This document shows positions 24,185 through 32,578 of a DNA stretch of 36,341 nt, one piece after another; position 1 is the first letter of the stretch; every line of letters starts with the position of its first letter. The stretch spans positions 1 to 36,341 of the forward strand of contig NZ_JAUSLE010000023.1 of the NCBI RefSeq assembly GCF_030646845.1. The letters are read 5' to 3'. The notes below the pieces were generated by a model. That model was given only the letters and a program-made list of their open reading frames with translations, did no database searches and was not told the DNA's origin. The DNA comes from Rhodoferax sp. (GTDB taxonomy: Bacteria > Pseudomonadota > Gammaproteobacteria > Burkholderiales > Burkholderiaceae_C). A program made the translations under genes and the position numbers.

Positions 24185-25222
24185 TCAGTTACGGAAAGGC
24201 CACAGGTGGAAAAAGCGGCGAATGCGCCGCCACACTTCTGCGAGCCCGTGCGGCTCGAACACCAGAAACCCGATGATCAACAACCCGAACACCACGGTGC
24301 GTACGGGCGACAGGAAAACCGTGAGCGCGCTGCCGCCAGGCATCAGGTCCACCCCGAGCTTGAGCAACTCGGGCACCATGGTCATGAAGACCGCGCCCAG
24401 AATGCCGCCCAGGATGGTGCCCATGCCGCCAACGATGATGGCGGCCAGGAAGAAGATCGACATGGTCAGCGGAAAACTCTCGGGCGTGACCACGCGAAAA
24501 AAGTAGGCCCACAGGCCGCCAGCCACGCCCGCGTAGAACGACGACAGACCGAACGACAGCAGCTTGTAGCGCAGCAGCGGAATACCCAGCACCTCGGCCG
24601 AGATGTCGCGGTCGCGGATGGCAATGAAGGCCCGCCCGACCCGCGTGCGAAACAGATTCGTCGCGCCCAGCAGCATCAGCACCATGACCGGCACGATCAC
24701 CCAGTACAGCCGGAACGAGGTGTCCAGCAGCATGCCAAAGAACCTTGCCGGTGGCACCGTGAGGCCGGCGGTGCCCCCGGTGAATGCCATGTTGGCAAAA
24801 AGAAAATGCGCGATGAACGACGCGGCGATCGTGGCAATGGCCAGATACAGGCCCTTCACGCGCAGCGACGGTATGCCCACGATGAGGCCGCCCAGCATGG
24901 CGACGAAGCCGCCCGCGAGCAGGTTCAGCAGGAACGGCGAGCCAACGCGCAATTCCAGCACCGCCACGGTGTACGCGCCCAGCCCCATGAAGGCAGCCTG
25001 GCCCAGGCTCACCAGCCCGGTGTAGCCCGTGAGGATGTTCAGGCCGGTGGCACTGGCCACGTTGATGCTGACCAGACAGGCCAGGTACAACCAGTAGTCA
25101 CTGGCCATGAAGGGAAACAACACCAGCAAGGCGGCGCCCACGGCCAGCCACGCTTTCTGGGTGCGCGAGTCAAACAGCGCCGCGTCGGCGATGTAGGACT
25201 CTTTAAGCGTACCGATGCGCAT
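24185..25222 (-). CDS. livM: LIV-type ABC transporter permease LivM
   Basis: This 345-residue polytopic protein shows the LivM signature NILTGYTGLVSLGQAAFMGLGAY and the EAA-like RVGRAFIAIRDRDISAEVLGI loop. Late in the sequence there is IVGGMGTILGGILGAVF. It has about nine to ten hydrophobic segments and a short hydrophilic N-terminus of ~25 residues. It forms the membrane channel with LivH. The gene lies 54 bp upstream of the binding-protein gene and 90 bp after livH. Confidence 0.96.
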   Translation of the reverse strand: MRIGTLKESYIADAALFDSRTQKAWLAVGAALLVLFPFMASDYWLYLACLVSINVASATGLNILTGYTGLVSLGQAAFMGLGAYTVAVLELRVGSPFLLNLLAGGFVAMLGGLIVGIPSLRVKGLYLAIATIAASFIAHFLFANMAFTGGTAGLTVPPARFFGMLLDTSFRLYWVIVPVMVLMLLGATNLFRTRVGRAFIAIRDRDISAEVLGIPLLRYKLLSFGLSSFYAGVAGGLWAYFFRVVTPESFPLTMSIFFLAAIIVGGMGTILGGILGAVFMTMVPELLKLGVDLMPGGSALTVFLSPVRTVVFGLLIIGFLVFEPHGLAEVWRRIRRFFHLWPFRN

Positions 25223-25242
25223 CAGGCCTCCCGCCGGGCCGC

Positions 25243-25259
25243 CCCAAGGCAGGCTTGGG
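25243..25259. promoter_or_regulatory. Small hairpin between livH and livM
   Basis: CCCAAG (25243-25248) and CTTGGG (25254-25259) are perfect arms around a 5-nt loop; another CTTGGG follows about 5 nt later (25264-25269) and could pair alternatively. It lies in the 90-bp gap between livH and livM and may tune mRNA stability or partial termination within the operon. Confidence 0.3.
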
Positions 25260-25312
25260 CCCCCTTGGGTGGCAGTGAATACACGCAGCGATGAACGTGG
25301 GGGTGCATGGTT

Positions 25313-26191
25313 CTAGAGCCTCTCAATTTCATGGGTGCCGAACATGCCGTAAGGGCGAATCATGAGCACGACTACCAGCACGATGAAGGTGGCCAGCAGC
25401 TTGTATTCACCGCCGAGGTAAGCGCCCGCCACCGCCTCGACCAGGCCGATGAACAAGCCGCCCACCAGCGCGCCGAGCACGCTGTCGAGCCCGCCGACGA
25501 TGACGACCACCAGCACCGACAGTCCGAAGATGCCCATGGACGACGAGATGCCGCCGATCGAGCCGACGATGATGCCGGAGACGGCCGCGATCATGGCCGA
25601 GACCACCCAGGCCAGCGAGAACACGCGCGGCACGTTGATGCCCATGGAGTACGCCGCAGCCGGGTCTGACGCCGTGGCGCGCAGTGCCACGCCGCCGCGC
25701 CAGAAGCGGAACACCAGCAGCACCGCCGCGATCAGCACGACGGCAATCAGAGCGCCATAAAACACCTTGGGCGCCAGGAAGGCATCGCCAACCATCACCG
25801 GCGTGTTGGGCATGAAGTCGGCCAGCCGGCGCTGATCGGCGGTCCAGATCATTTCCACCAGGCCCACCAGAACGGAGGCCAGGCCCACCGTGACCATGAA
25901 GACCGAGATCGGCGGCTCGCCCAGCAGCGGGCGGATCATGGTGCGCTCGATGATGGCGCCCAGCAGGCCGGAGCCGAGCACCGCCGCCGGAATGGCCAGC
26001 CACAATGGCAAGGCGAAGGTCGCGGAGAAGGTGAAGAACAGATAGGCGCCGACCATCAGCATTTCGCCGATGGCAATGTTCACCACGCGCGTGGCTTTGT
26101 ACACCATGACGAAGGCCAGTGCCGCCAGCGCATACAGGCCGCCGCTGGCGATGCCGGTCAGGCTGATTTCAAACAGGTAGGCCCAATCCAT
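25313..26191 (-). CDS. livH: LIV-type ABC transporter permease LivH
   Basis: The ATG at 26191 overlaps the livG stop (TGATG), so the longer open frame to 26416 is not needed. The 292-residue product begins MDWAYLFEISLTGIASGGLYALAALAFVMVYKATRVVNIAIGEMLMVGAY, which is the classic LivH N-terminus with the NIAIGE/A block. Later it has the cytoplasmic loop ALRATASDPAAAYSMGINV and the closing VGGLDSVLGALVGGLFIGLVE. It is the partner permease of LivM. Confidence 0.95.
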   Translation of the reverse strand: MDWAYLFEISLTGIASGGLYALAALAFVMVYKATRVVNIAIGEMLMVGAYLFFTFSATFALPLWLAIPAAVLGSGLLGAIIERTMIRPLLGEPPISVFMVTVGLASVLVGLVEMIWTADQRRLADFMPNTPVMVGDAFLAPKVFYGALIAVVLIAAVLLVFRFWRGGVALRATASDPAAAYSMGINVPRVFSLAWVVSAMIAAVSGIIVGSIGGISSSMGIFGLSVLVVVIVGGLDSVLGALVGGLFIGLVEAVAGAYLGGEYKLLATFIVLVVVLMIRPYGMFGTHEIERL

Positions 26192-27054
26192 CAGACAGCC
26201 TCCTGCAATGGCACGGCAGCGCCGGCCCACAGCTTGCGACGCAGGTCGCCCACATCGCCCGAGCCCAGATAGGCGCGGATCACCTCGGGGTCGCTCTGCA
26301 CGGTGGCCGGTGCGCCCTGGGCAATGACCTGGCCGAAGTTGAGCACGACCACATGGTCGGACAAATCCATCACCATGCCCATGTCGTGCTCCACCATGAG
26401 CACGGTGATACCCCACTCCTCCCGCACGTCGAGGATGAAGCGCGCCATGTCCTCGGTTTCCTCGCGGTTCATGCCGGCCACCGGCTCATCCAGCATCAGT
26501 ATCTCGGGCTGCATGGCCAGGGCGCGGGCCATTTCCACACGCTTTTGCAGGCCGTAGGGCAATGCGGAGACCGGCGCATGACGAATATGGTCAATCTCGA
26601 GGAAGTCGATGATGCGCTCTTCGATGTCGGCGCGCAGCGCGGCCTCTTCACGGCGCGCACGACCCATATAGAACAATGCGTCGATCACATTGGTCTTCAA
26701 GTGCGTGTGGCGGCCGAGCTTGATGTTGTCAAGCACCGTCATGCCGCGAAACAGCGCAATATTCTGGAAGCTGCGGCCCAGGCCCATCCTGGCGCGCTGC
26801 GGTGTTGGCACGCGCGTGATGTCCTGACCCTTGAAGCGCACATGGCCGCTGCTGGGCCGATAAAAGCCCGAGATGGTGTTGAAAAGAGAGGTCTTGCCCG
26901 CGCCATTGGGCCCGATGACCGCCGTGATGGAGCCCGGCGCCACGTCGAAGCTCACGCCACTGAGCGCACGCACGCCGCCGAAGGCCAGCGTGACGCCGTC
27001 GACCTGCAGCAGGGGCGTGGCGGCGACAGGGCCGCCTCGGGGTGTTGTCTGCAT
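26191..27054 (-). CDS. livG: LIV-type ABC transporter ATP-binding protein LivG
   Basis: The 287-residue protein has Walker A IGPNGAGKTS, the LivG-type Q-loop block ARMGLGRSFQNIALFRGMTVLDN, signature-like LPYGLQKRVEMARAL, Walker B ILMLDEPVAGMN and the switch VEHDMGMVM. The signature is LPYG instead of LSGG, normal for LivG. It is the first gene of the operon and divergent from a TetR regulator, with a 126-bp shared promoter region. A weak Shine-Dalgarno precedes the start. Confidence 0.95.
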   Translation of the reverse strand: MQTTPRGGPVAATPLLQVDGVTLAFGGVRALSGVSFDVAPGSITAVIGPNGAGKTSLFNTISGFYRPSSGHVRFKGQDITRVPTPQRARMGLGRSFQNIALFRGMTVLDNIKLGRHTHLKTNVIDALFYMGRARREEAALRADIEERIIDFLEIDHIRHAPVSALPYGLQKRVEMARALAMQPEILMLDEPVAGMNREETEDMARFILDVREEWGITVLMVEHDMGMVMDLSDHVVVLNFGQVIAQGAPATVQSDPEVIRAYLGSGDVGDLRRKLWAGAAVPLQEAV

Positions 27055-27112
27055 CGGCTTATCTATACGGGTTTGTGTGGACGCGAAAATTCTTACTACT
27101 GCGTAAACTTAT

Positions 27113-27124
27113 TACTCTTGAGTA
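27113..27124. promoter_or_regulatory. Candidate TetR-family operator between livG and the regulator
   Basis: TACTC-TT-GAGTA (27113-27124) is a perfect 5-2-5 inverted repeat in the AT-rich centre of the divergent promoter region. It is flanked by a further GTAA/TTAC pairing just to its left. TetR-type regulators usually bind such palindromes next to their own genes. Binding is inferred. Confidence 0.45.
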
Positions 27125-27180
27125 GATTATGTAATTCACTCACCACCCCAGCATCAGGACTTTCCCTAAGGTCTTCCACC

Positions 27181-27855
27181 ATGCCCAAGAAACGGCCTGC
27201 TTCAACACCCACTCCCGCTGCGGCGCCGGCGTCGCCCTGGGCGCCTGCTGCTGCGCGTGAACAGCAGCGCGAGACCAAGCGCAATGCCGTGCTGTCGACG
27301 GCGGCGCAGCTGTTCAATGAGCGCGGCTTTCATGCGACCTCCCTGGACGACATTGCCGCGCGCCTGAACGTCAGCAAGCCCACGCTTTATTACTACGTGA
27401 AGAACAAGGACGAGATCCTGATCGAATGCGTGCGCAAGGGGCTGCACATGATGCTGGAAGGCATTGAGGAAACGCGCAATGCGGGCGGCAAGGCCATTGA
27501 CCAGCTGATGGCCTGCATGCGCGTCTACACCCGCATCGTCACCATGGATTTCGGCATGTGCGTGATCCGTGTCGGCGACGATGAACTGCCGCAGGAGAGC
27601 CGCAAGGAGCTGCGCCGGCTCAAATCCGGCATTGACATGGAATTCCGCCGCCTGGTGACGGAAGGCATTGCGGAAGGTTCGCTCCAGCCTTGCGACCCCA
27701 AAATCGCGGCATTCGTGATCGCGGGCGCCCTGAGCTGGATCGGTCGCTGGTACCAGCCGGGCGGCGAGTACACCCCCGACGAGATCGCAACGCAGTGCAT
27801 TGCCAGCTTGTGCGACGGCGTGCTGCGACGCCCGGACGCCGTTCACGCCTCGTAG
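27181..27855 (+). CDS. TetR/AcrR-family transcriptional regulator
   Basis: The ATG at 27181 gives 224 residues; the frame is open far upstream but that part is antisense to livG. After a Pro/Ala-rich N-terminal tail (~1-28) comes a TetR HTH (~34-80) with AAQLFNERGFHATSLDDIAAR and KPTLYYYVKNKDEI. The C-terminal domain (TetR_C-like) has FVIAGALSWIGRWYQPGGEYTPDEIA, which is shared with regulators of fatty or aromatic acid CoA operons. It is divergent from the liv/CoA-ligase operon, which it probably represses until a CoA ester or acid ligand binds. The ligand is unknown. Confidence 0.94.
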   Translation: MPKKRPASTPTPAAAPASPWAPAAAREQQRETKRNAVLSTAAQLFNERGFHATSLDDIAARLNVSKPTLYYYVKNKDEILIECVRKGLHMMLEGIEETRNAGGKAIDQLMACMRVYTRIVTMDFGMCVIRVGDDELPQESRKELRRLKSGIDMEFRRLVTEGIAEGSLQPCDPKIAAFVIAGALSWIGRWYQPGGEYTPDEIATQCIASLCDGVLRRPDAVHAS

Positions 27856-27958
27856 CGGCATTTCACGTCCTGCTGCACGCGTTCGGTCGCATGCGCGTGG
27901 CACGCCGGCACGTGCTCCGGCACAGTACGCCCATCGCTCAACTCAAGAAGGATGCGCC

Positions 27959-28522
27959 ATGCTGATCCAACTCATCACCCAACACCCGCAAATGCTGGGG
28001 ACCGTCATCAAGAACACACCCCTGTGGGTCTGGGGCCTGCTGGCGGCCCTGCTCGCACTGGGTCTGAGCCAGGCACGTGGCCGCCGCGTGGGCCTCACGC
28101 GCATGGCACTGCTGCCACTGGCCATGACCGGCCTGTCGCTCTGGGGCACGGTCTCGGCCTTTGGCAACTCGCCGCTGTTTGGCTATGTGCTGCTGGCCTG
28201 GGCCAGCGGTGCCTCGCTGATGGCCGCCTTGATCGCACCGCTGGCGCCGCCGGCGGGCACCCGGTACGACGCCGCCTCGCGCAGCTTCCAGGTGCCGGGC
28301 AGCTGGGTCCCGCTGGCGCTGATCCTGGGCATCTTCCTGACCAAGTACATCGTCGGGGTTGATCTCGCCATGCAGGCGTCCCTGGCGAATGACGGCCAGT
28401 ACACGCTGATCATCGGCGCGCTCTACGGCCTGTTCAGCGGCATCTTCGCGGGCCGTGCCGCCCGCCTGTGGCGCCTTGTGTTGCGCCGGGCGCCCAGCGG
28501 CACATCCGCACTGACGGCCTGA
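27959..28522 (+). CDS. Membrane protein, DUF6622-like
   Basis: The start at ATG 27959 has AAGGA 6 nt upstream. The 187-residue protein has about five hydrophobic segments: TPLWVWGLLAALLALGLSQ, LPLAMTGLSLWGTV, FGYVLLAWASGASLMAALIAPLA, WVPLALILGIFLTKYIVGV and LIIGALYGLFSGIFAGR. The opening TPLWVWG...LSQARGRRVG resembles DUF6622 membrane proteins as I remember them. There is no recognisable catalytic motif. It is followed 3 bp later by a membrane-anchored hydrolase, likely in the same transcript. Confidence 0.8.
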   Translation: MLIQLITQHPQMLGTVIKNTPLWVWGLLAALLALGLSQARGRRVGLTRMALLPLAMTGLSLWGTVSAFGNSPLFGYVLLAWASGASLMAALIAPLAPPAGTRYDAASRSFQVPGSWVPLALILGIFLTKYIVGVDLAMQASLANDGQYTLIIGALYGLFSGIFAGRAARLWRLVLRRAPSGTSALTA

Positions 28523-28525
28523 GCC

Positions 28526-29515
28526 ATGGGAGCCAAACCCCTGCGCGTGCTGGCGCTCCTGATCGGGGCCGCCATCCTGCTGGTGGCCACAGTGATCGCT
28601 CTGGCGGTCGGCTTCGGTGGCCCGGCCCCGGTTGCCGCGCTCGACAGCATCAACGCACCCTTCAGGAATCTGGACTACAGCGCCATTCCTGCGGTGCAAC
28701 GCTACACCGCGCGTGATGGCGCGGCACTGGCCTATCGCCATTACGCGAGCGCAGCGGCAGCCACACCCGGCGCCACGACGACACAGCGGCGCATCGTCCT
28801 GATCCACGGCTCGTCAGCCAGCAGCCGCTCCATGCACCCCATGGCGCAGGCGCTGGTGGCCGCCGGGTACACGGTGGACGCGCTCGATGTGCGCGGCCAT
28901 GGTGACTCCGGCACGCGCGGACAGATTGCCTACATCGGCCAGCTTGAAGACGACCTGGCGGACTTCATGCATGCCGTGCCCCACCCGGGACCGAGCACCC
29001 TGATCGGCTTCTCGGCCGGTGCGGGCTTTGCGCTGCGTTTTGCCGCGTCGCCACAGGCTGCATTGTTTGACCGCTATGTGCTGCTGGCCCCGTTTCTGAT
29101 TCAAGCCCCCAGCAACCGGCCTGGCGGTGGCGGCTGGGCATCGGTCGGCCTGCCGCGCATCATTGCGCTCACGGTGTTGAACAAGATCGGCATCACCGCC
29201 TGGAACGACTTGCCAGTCACGCAGTTTGCCCTCAACGCCGAGGCCAAAAAGTTCCTCACGTCAAGCTACTCGTACGCCTTGGCCGCCAACTTCAGCACGC
29301 ATCTGGACTATGCGCAGGACATTCGCCGCGCGCCCAACGCCATCAAACTGATCGCCGGCCTGGACGACGAGTTGATGCTGCCTGAGCGCTATGCACCGAT
29401 CTTTGCCAGCGCGGGCAAGACCCTGGCCGTCACCCTGGTGCCGGGGGCCAACCACATCGGCCTGACCCTGAATGCGCCCGCGCTGGCCGCCATTGTGGCG
29501 GCGTGCCAGGATTGA
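28526..29515 (+). CDS. Membrane-anchored alpha/beta hydrolase
   Basis: The 329-residue protein has an uncleaved N-terminal helix (~6-30, VLALLIGAAILLVATVIALAV), and the rest is an alpha/beta hydrolase. Motifs are IHGSSASSRSM (oxyanion region), DVRGHGDSGTRG, the nucleophile elbow IGFSAGAGFAL (Ser163), GLDDELM (acid), and GANHIGL (His). This set is like monoacylglycerol-lipase/lysophospholipase-type enzymes; the catalytic domain is probably periplasmic. The elbow GFSAG is slightly atypical versus GHSMG. The substrate is unknown. It forms an operon with the upstream membrane protein. Confidence 0.9.
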   Translation: MGAKPLRVLALLIGAAILLVATVIALAVGFGGPAPVAALDSINAPFRNLDYSAIPAVQRYTARDGAALAYRHYASAAAATPGATTTQRRIVLIHGSSASSRSMHPMAQALVAAGYTVDALDVRGHGDSGTRGQIAYIGQLEDDLADFMHAVPHPGPSTLIGFSAGAGFALRFAASPQAALFDRYVLLAPFLIQAPSNRPGGGGWASVGLPRIIALTVLNKIGITAWNDLPVTQFALNAEAKKFLTSSYSYALAANFSTHLDYAQDIRRAPNAIKLIAGLDDELMLPERYAPIFASAGKTLAVTLVPGANHIGLTLNAPALAAIVAACQD

Positions 29516-29623
29516 CTGCAACCCAAGCCTACGCAAGCACGATGACTACCATAGCGCAGCCATTCGCCAGCGATTCCGCCGCATGCTTCAGCTACCATCC
29601 CGACCAACAAACCGGTGCCCACC

Positions 29624-29908
29624 ATGAGCCCTGAAGAAATCAACCGTATTGCCCGCAAGCGCGCTGGCGCCAAGCTGGGCTGGTATGCGCACGCAACCGT
29701 CTACGTAGTGGTCAACCTGGCGGTGTTCGCAATGTCCCAGTACGGCTTCGGCAGCCGCCCCTGGTCGGTCTTCCCCTTGCTGGGCTGGGGATTGGGCGTG
29801 GCGCTGCACGGCATTTCGGTGTTCGTATTAGGTTCGGGCGCGGGCTTGCGCGAACGCATGGTGCAAAAAGAACGCGAACGCCTGCAGCGTGAGCGCAGCG
29901 GCTCGTAA
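29624..29908 (+). CDS. 2TM domain protein
   Basis: The ATG at 29624 (MSPEEINRIARKRAGAKLGWYAHATVY) is preferred over a GTG three codons earlier. The 94-residue product matches the 2TM domain pattern: A-x2-R-V/A-x2-K-x-GWYAHATVYVVVN, a second helix VFPLLGWGLGVALHG, and a C-terminal charged coil (ERMVQKERERLQRER). In other genomes this module is often fused to LytS-type kinases. Here it is a separate gene 4 bp upstream of one, so it probably acts with that kinase at the membrane. Function is unproven. Confidence 0.88.
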   Translation: MSPEEINRIARKRAGAKLGWYAHATVYVVVNLAVFAMSQYGFGSRPWSVFPLLGWGLGVALHGISVFVLGSGAGLRERMVQKERERLQRERSGS

Positions 29909-29912
29909 AACC

Positions 29913-30944
29913 ATGAGAATCGACTGGATTGCCAAGCTGCGGCATTTGCTGCAAACCATGGCGTTCTGCCTGGCCATCGCGTTCATCCAATGGGCCTTCA
30001 ATCCGGCGCGGAGCTATGGCATTCCCCTGCTCTATTCCCTGTGTATCGGGTTCGTCTGCTGGGTGTGGATCGACTTCGGGCGCCACCTTTTCCCCTCCAG
30101 CCTGGACACTGGCTGGCCCAAGGGCTGGCAGGTCCTGGCGCTGGTCATCTCAGGCAATCTGGTCGGCTACTTCTTGGGCACCTATGCCGCCGATCACTGG
30201 TTCGGCTGGTCGTCCTGGGACGCGGGCCTCGCGGGCACGCAACTGCGCACCTCGCTTCTGGTGACGGCGCTGGCCGGCATCGCGATCACCTATTACTTTT
30301 ACAGCGTCAACAAGAGCGCCTATCTGATGCGCAAGATGGCTGAGGCCCGCCAGCACGCGAGCGAAGCGCGCCTGAAACTGCTGGAGACCCAGCTGGAGCC
30401 GCACATGCTGTTCAACACCCTGGCCAACCTGCGTGCGCTGATTGGCACCGACCCCGCGCGCGCCCAGGACATGCTGGACCGCATGGTGGCCTACCTGCGC
30501 GCCACGCTGACGGCATCGCGCGCGACAACGCACACCCTGCAAGCCGAGTTCGACCGCGTGCGCGACTACCTGGAACTGATGGCCGTGCGCATGGGGCCGC
30601 GCCTGAGCTACACACTGGACCTGCCCGCTGAGCTGGCGCAGCATCCGGTGCCCACACTGCTGCTGCAGCCACTGGTAGAAAACGCCATCAAGCACGGGCT
30701 GGAACCCAAGGTGGAAGGCGGCAGCATCACCGTGCGCGCCCGCCAGGCGGCCGGCCAGATGACGCTGGACGTGCGGGACACCGGCGTCGGTCCCAACCCG
30801 GGCGGCGCCACGGTGGACGGCTTCGGCCTGGCGCAGGTGCGCGAGCGCCTGGCCACCCTGTACCCGAACCAGGGCGCTATTGAATTGATAGCTGATAGCG
30901 CAATGGGTACGCGGGCTAGCATCACTTTTCCTTATAAATCGTGA
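29913..30944 (+). CDS. LytS/YehU-type sensor histidine kinase
   Basis: The 343-residue protein starts at ATG 29913. It has four hydrophobic helices (~12-30, 40-57, 73-92, 114-132) and then a His_kinase-family domain with LLETQLEPHMLFNTLANLRAL (His164). The ATPase part has LLLQPLVENAIKHGLEPK (N-box), VRDTGVGPN (G1) and GFGLAQVRERLATLY (G2). The set is intact. It phosphorylates the LytTR regulator encoded 7 bp downstream. The last ~20 codons (30880-30920) include a copy of a dispersed DNA repeat, which supplies the residues AIELIADSAMGTRASI. The signal is unknown. Confidence 0.95.
   Translation: MRIDWIAKLRHLLQTMAFCLAIAFIQWAFNPARSYGIPLLYSLCIGFVCWVWIDFGRHLFPSSLDTGWPKGWQVLALVISGNLVGYFLGTYAADHWFGWSSWDAGLAGTQLRTSLLVTALAGIAITYYFYSVNKSAYLMRKMAEARQHASEARLKLLETQLEPHMLFNTLANLRALIGTDPARAQDMLDRMVAYLRATLTASRATTHTLQAEFDRVRDYLELMAVRMGPRLSYTLDLPAELAQHPVPTLLLQPLVENAIKHGLEPKVEGGSITVRARQAAGQMTLDVRDTGVGPNPGGATVDGFGLAQVRERLATLYPNQGAIELIADSAMGTRASITFPYKS
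30876..30925 (+). repeat. Dispersed in-gene repeat, copy B (in LytS-type gene)
   Basis: AGCT (30890-30893), AGCG (30897-30900), TACG (30908-30911) and GCTA (30915-30918) have the same 3/7/3 spacing as copy A in mutS. It begins with GCTATTGAATTGAT. It codes for part of the kinase C-terminus, just after the G2 region. Confidence 0.55.
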
Positions 30945-30951
30945 GCATGGC

Positions 30952-31767
30952 ATGAACAGAACAAGCAATCCCACCGCCCTGATCGCCGAAGACGAGCCGC
31001 TGCTCGCCGCCGCACTGCAGGCCGAGCTGGCACGCGCCTGGCCCGAGCTGCGGGTGCTGGCCGTGGTGGGCGACGGCGCGTCTGCCGTCACACAGGCATT
31101 GCGGCTGCAACCCGATGTGCTGTTCTTCGACATCCGCATGCCGAGCCTGAACGGGCTGGACGCGGCCGCCGAGCTGGCCGATGCGTGGCACACCGACAGC
31201 GCGCCGGGCACGCCCTTCCCTGCCCTGGTGTTCGTCACCGCCTACGACCAGTACGCCATCCAGGCCTTCGAGGCCGAGGCGGTGGACTACCTGCTCAAGC
31301 CGGTGCAAGCCGACCGTCTGCAAAAGACCGTGTCAAAACTGCAGCTAGCCCTCGCCAACCGGGCGCACCCCGCTATTGATTTCGAAGCAACGCTGGGCCA
31401 GCTGCGTGGCCTGCTGGGCGCGGGGCCACGCCCCACGGCCGCGCCACTGAAGGTGATCCAGGCCAGCGTGGGCACGGCCATCCGCATGGTGCCCATCGAT
31501 GACGTGGTCTATTTCGAGGCCGCCGACAAATACGTGCGCGTGCTGACCGCTGCCCATGAATACCTCATTCGCACGCCGCTCAAAGAACTGCTGCCCCAGC
31601 TCGACGCCAGCACCTTCTGGCAAGTCCACCGCGGCACGGTGGTCAATGCCGCCCGTATCGACACCGTCACGCGCGACGAGGCGGGCAAACTCAGCCTGTC
31701 CGTGCGCGACCGCCCTGAGCGGCTGCCGGTGAGCCGCCTCTACGCCCACCTGTTCAAAGCCATGTAG
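30952..31767 (+). CDS. LytTR-family response regulator
   Basis: This 271-residue protein has a receiver domain with acidic pair E13/D14, phosphoacceptor D60 (LFFDIRMP), FVTAYDQYAIQAFEAEAVDYLLKPV (T and K switch residues), and a C-terminal LytTR DNA-binding domain (~165-268) with VVYFEAADKYVRV, LIRTPLKELLPQL and FWQVHRGTVVNAARI. It is the partner of the LytS-type kinase 7 bp upstream. LytTR proteins bind direct repeats, usually upstream of membrane-protein genes. The interdomain linker (~128-150) is coded by a variant of the dispersed repeat. Confidence 0.96.
   Translation: MNRTSNPTALIAEDEPLLAAALQAELARAWPELRVLAVVGDGASAVTQALRLQPDVLFFDIRMPSLNGLDAAAELADAWHTDSAPGTPFPALVFVTAYDQYAIQAFEAEAVDYLLKPVQADRLQKTVSKLQLALANRAHPAIDFEATLGQLRGLLGAGPRPTAAPLKVIQASVGTAIRMVPIDDVVYFEAADKYVRVLTAAHEYLIRTPLKELLPQLDASTFWQVHRGTVVNAARIDTVTRDEAGKLSLSVRDRPERLPVSRLYAHLFKAM
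31335..31383 (+). repeat. Dispersed in-gene repeat, copy C (variant, in LytTR gene)
   Basis: AAAACTGCAGCT (AGCT at 31343-31346) and GCTATTGAT (GCTA at 31372-31375) frame a GC-rich core. The AGCT-to-GCTA distance is 29 nt, versus 25 in copies A and B, and the TACG word is lost. It lies in the linker between the receiver and LytTR domains, where an insertion would be tolerated. It is weaker than copies A and B. Confidence 0.4.
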
Positions 31768-31831
31768 GTGCGCCGGGCGTGGCGGCCAGGTTCGTGGGAT
31801 GATGGCGCCAACACCAATCGTGGCACTGCAA

Positions 31832-32491
31832 ATGTCTGAATCCCTGGCCCTGTTTTCGCTCCCGCTGTTTCCGCTGGAGACGGTGCTGTATCCCGGTGGC
31901 ACCTTGCCGCTGCGGATTTTTGAAGTGCGCTACCTCGACATGATCGGTAAATGCCACAAGACCGGTGCGCCCTTTGGCGTCGTCGCGCTGACAAAAGGCA
32001 CCGAGGTGCGCAGACTCGACGCCGCGCCAATCGCTGGCGATGGATTTGCGGCGGAAGCATTCCACAGTGTGGGCACCCTGGCCACCATCACCGAGTTCTC
32101 CATGCCGCAGGCTGGCCTGATGGTGATTCGCTGCACCGGCACGCAACGTTTTCGCATCAACACCCATGACAAGCTCAAGCACGGCCTGTGGATCGCCAAT
32201 GTGTCCCGGCTAGCCGACGATCAGTCGGTCAGCATCCCGGACGATCTCAAAGGCGTCGCCACCGCCCTGGGCAACTTGATCAACACCCTGCATGGACGCG
32301 ATGTGCCGCCGCAACTCATGCCGGTGCAGCCGCCCTACCAGCTGGAAGACTGCGCCTGGGTTGCCAACCGCTGGTGCGAGCTGCTGCCCATGCCGCTGGA
32401 TCACAAACAGCGCCTGATGGAACTGGACAACCCGCTCCTGCGGCTGGAGCTGGTCGGCGATCTGCTGGAGCGCAGCGGCATCGCGTCCTGA
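31832..32491 (+). CDS. LON substrate-binding domain protein
   Basis: The 219-residue reading from ATG 31832 (MSESLALFSLPLFPLETVLYPGG) matches the LON N-terminal (LonSB) domain: LFPL-x-TVLYPGGTLPLRIFEVRYLDMIG, then FGVVAL, GTLATITEF and FRI. The ATPase and protease domains of Lon are absent; this is the normal stand-alone family of unknown role. An in-frame ATG at 31799 is possible but adds an unconserved tail. The C-terminal part is helical (LEDCAWVANRWCELLPM). No operon partner is obvious. Confidence 0.92.
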   Translation: MSESLALFSLPLFPLETVLYPGGTLPLRIFEVRYLDMIGKCHKTGAPFGVVALTKGTEVRRLDAAPIAGDGFAAEAFHSVGTLATITEFSMPQAGLMVIRCTGTQRFRINTHDKLKHGLWIANVSRLADDQSVSIPDDLKGVATALGNLINTLHGRDVPPQLMPVQPPYQLEDCAWVANRWCELLPMPLDHKQRLMELDNPLLRLELVGDLLERSGIAS

Positions 32492-32578
32492 GGAACCGGG
32501 GGTTTGCCTGAACTTGCGGATCACCCGGGGCGGGACTACGATATGAACCGACAGTTACCCATAAAAGAGACAACCAAC

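Noticed and set aside
24206..25294. Open frame of 362 codons on the plus strand
   Set aside because: Antisense to livM, extremely Gln/His/Arg-rich, no recognisable domain.
26353..27180. N-terminal extension of the TetR regulator frame
   Set aside because: The frame is open but lies antisense to livG; the HTH starts shortly after ATG 27181, which is the family-like start.
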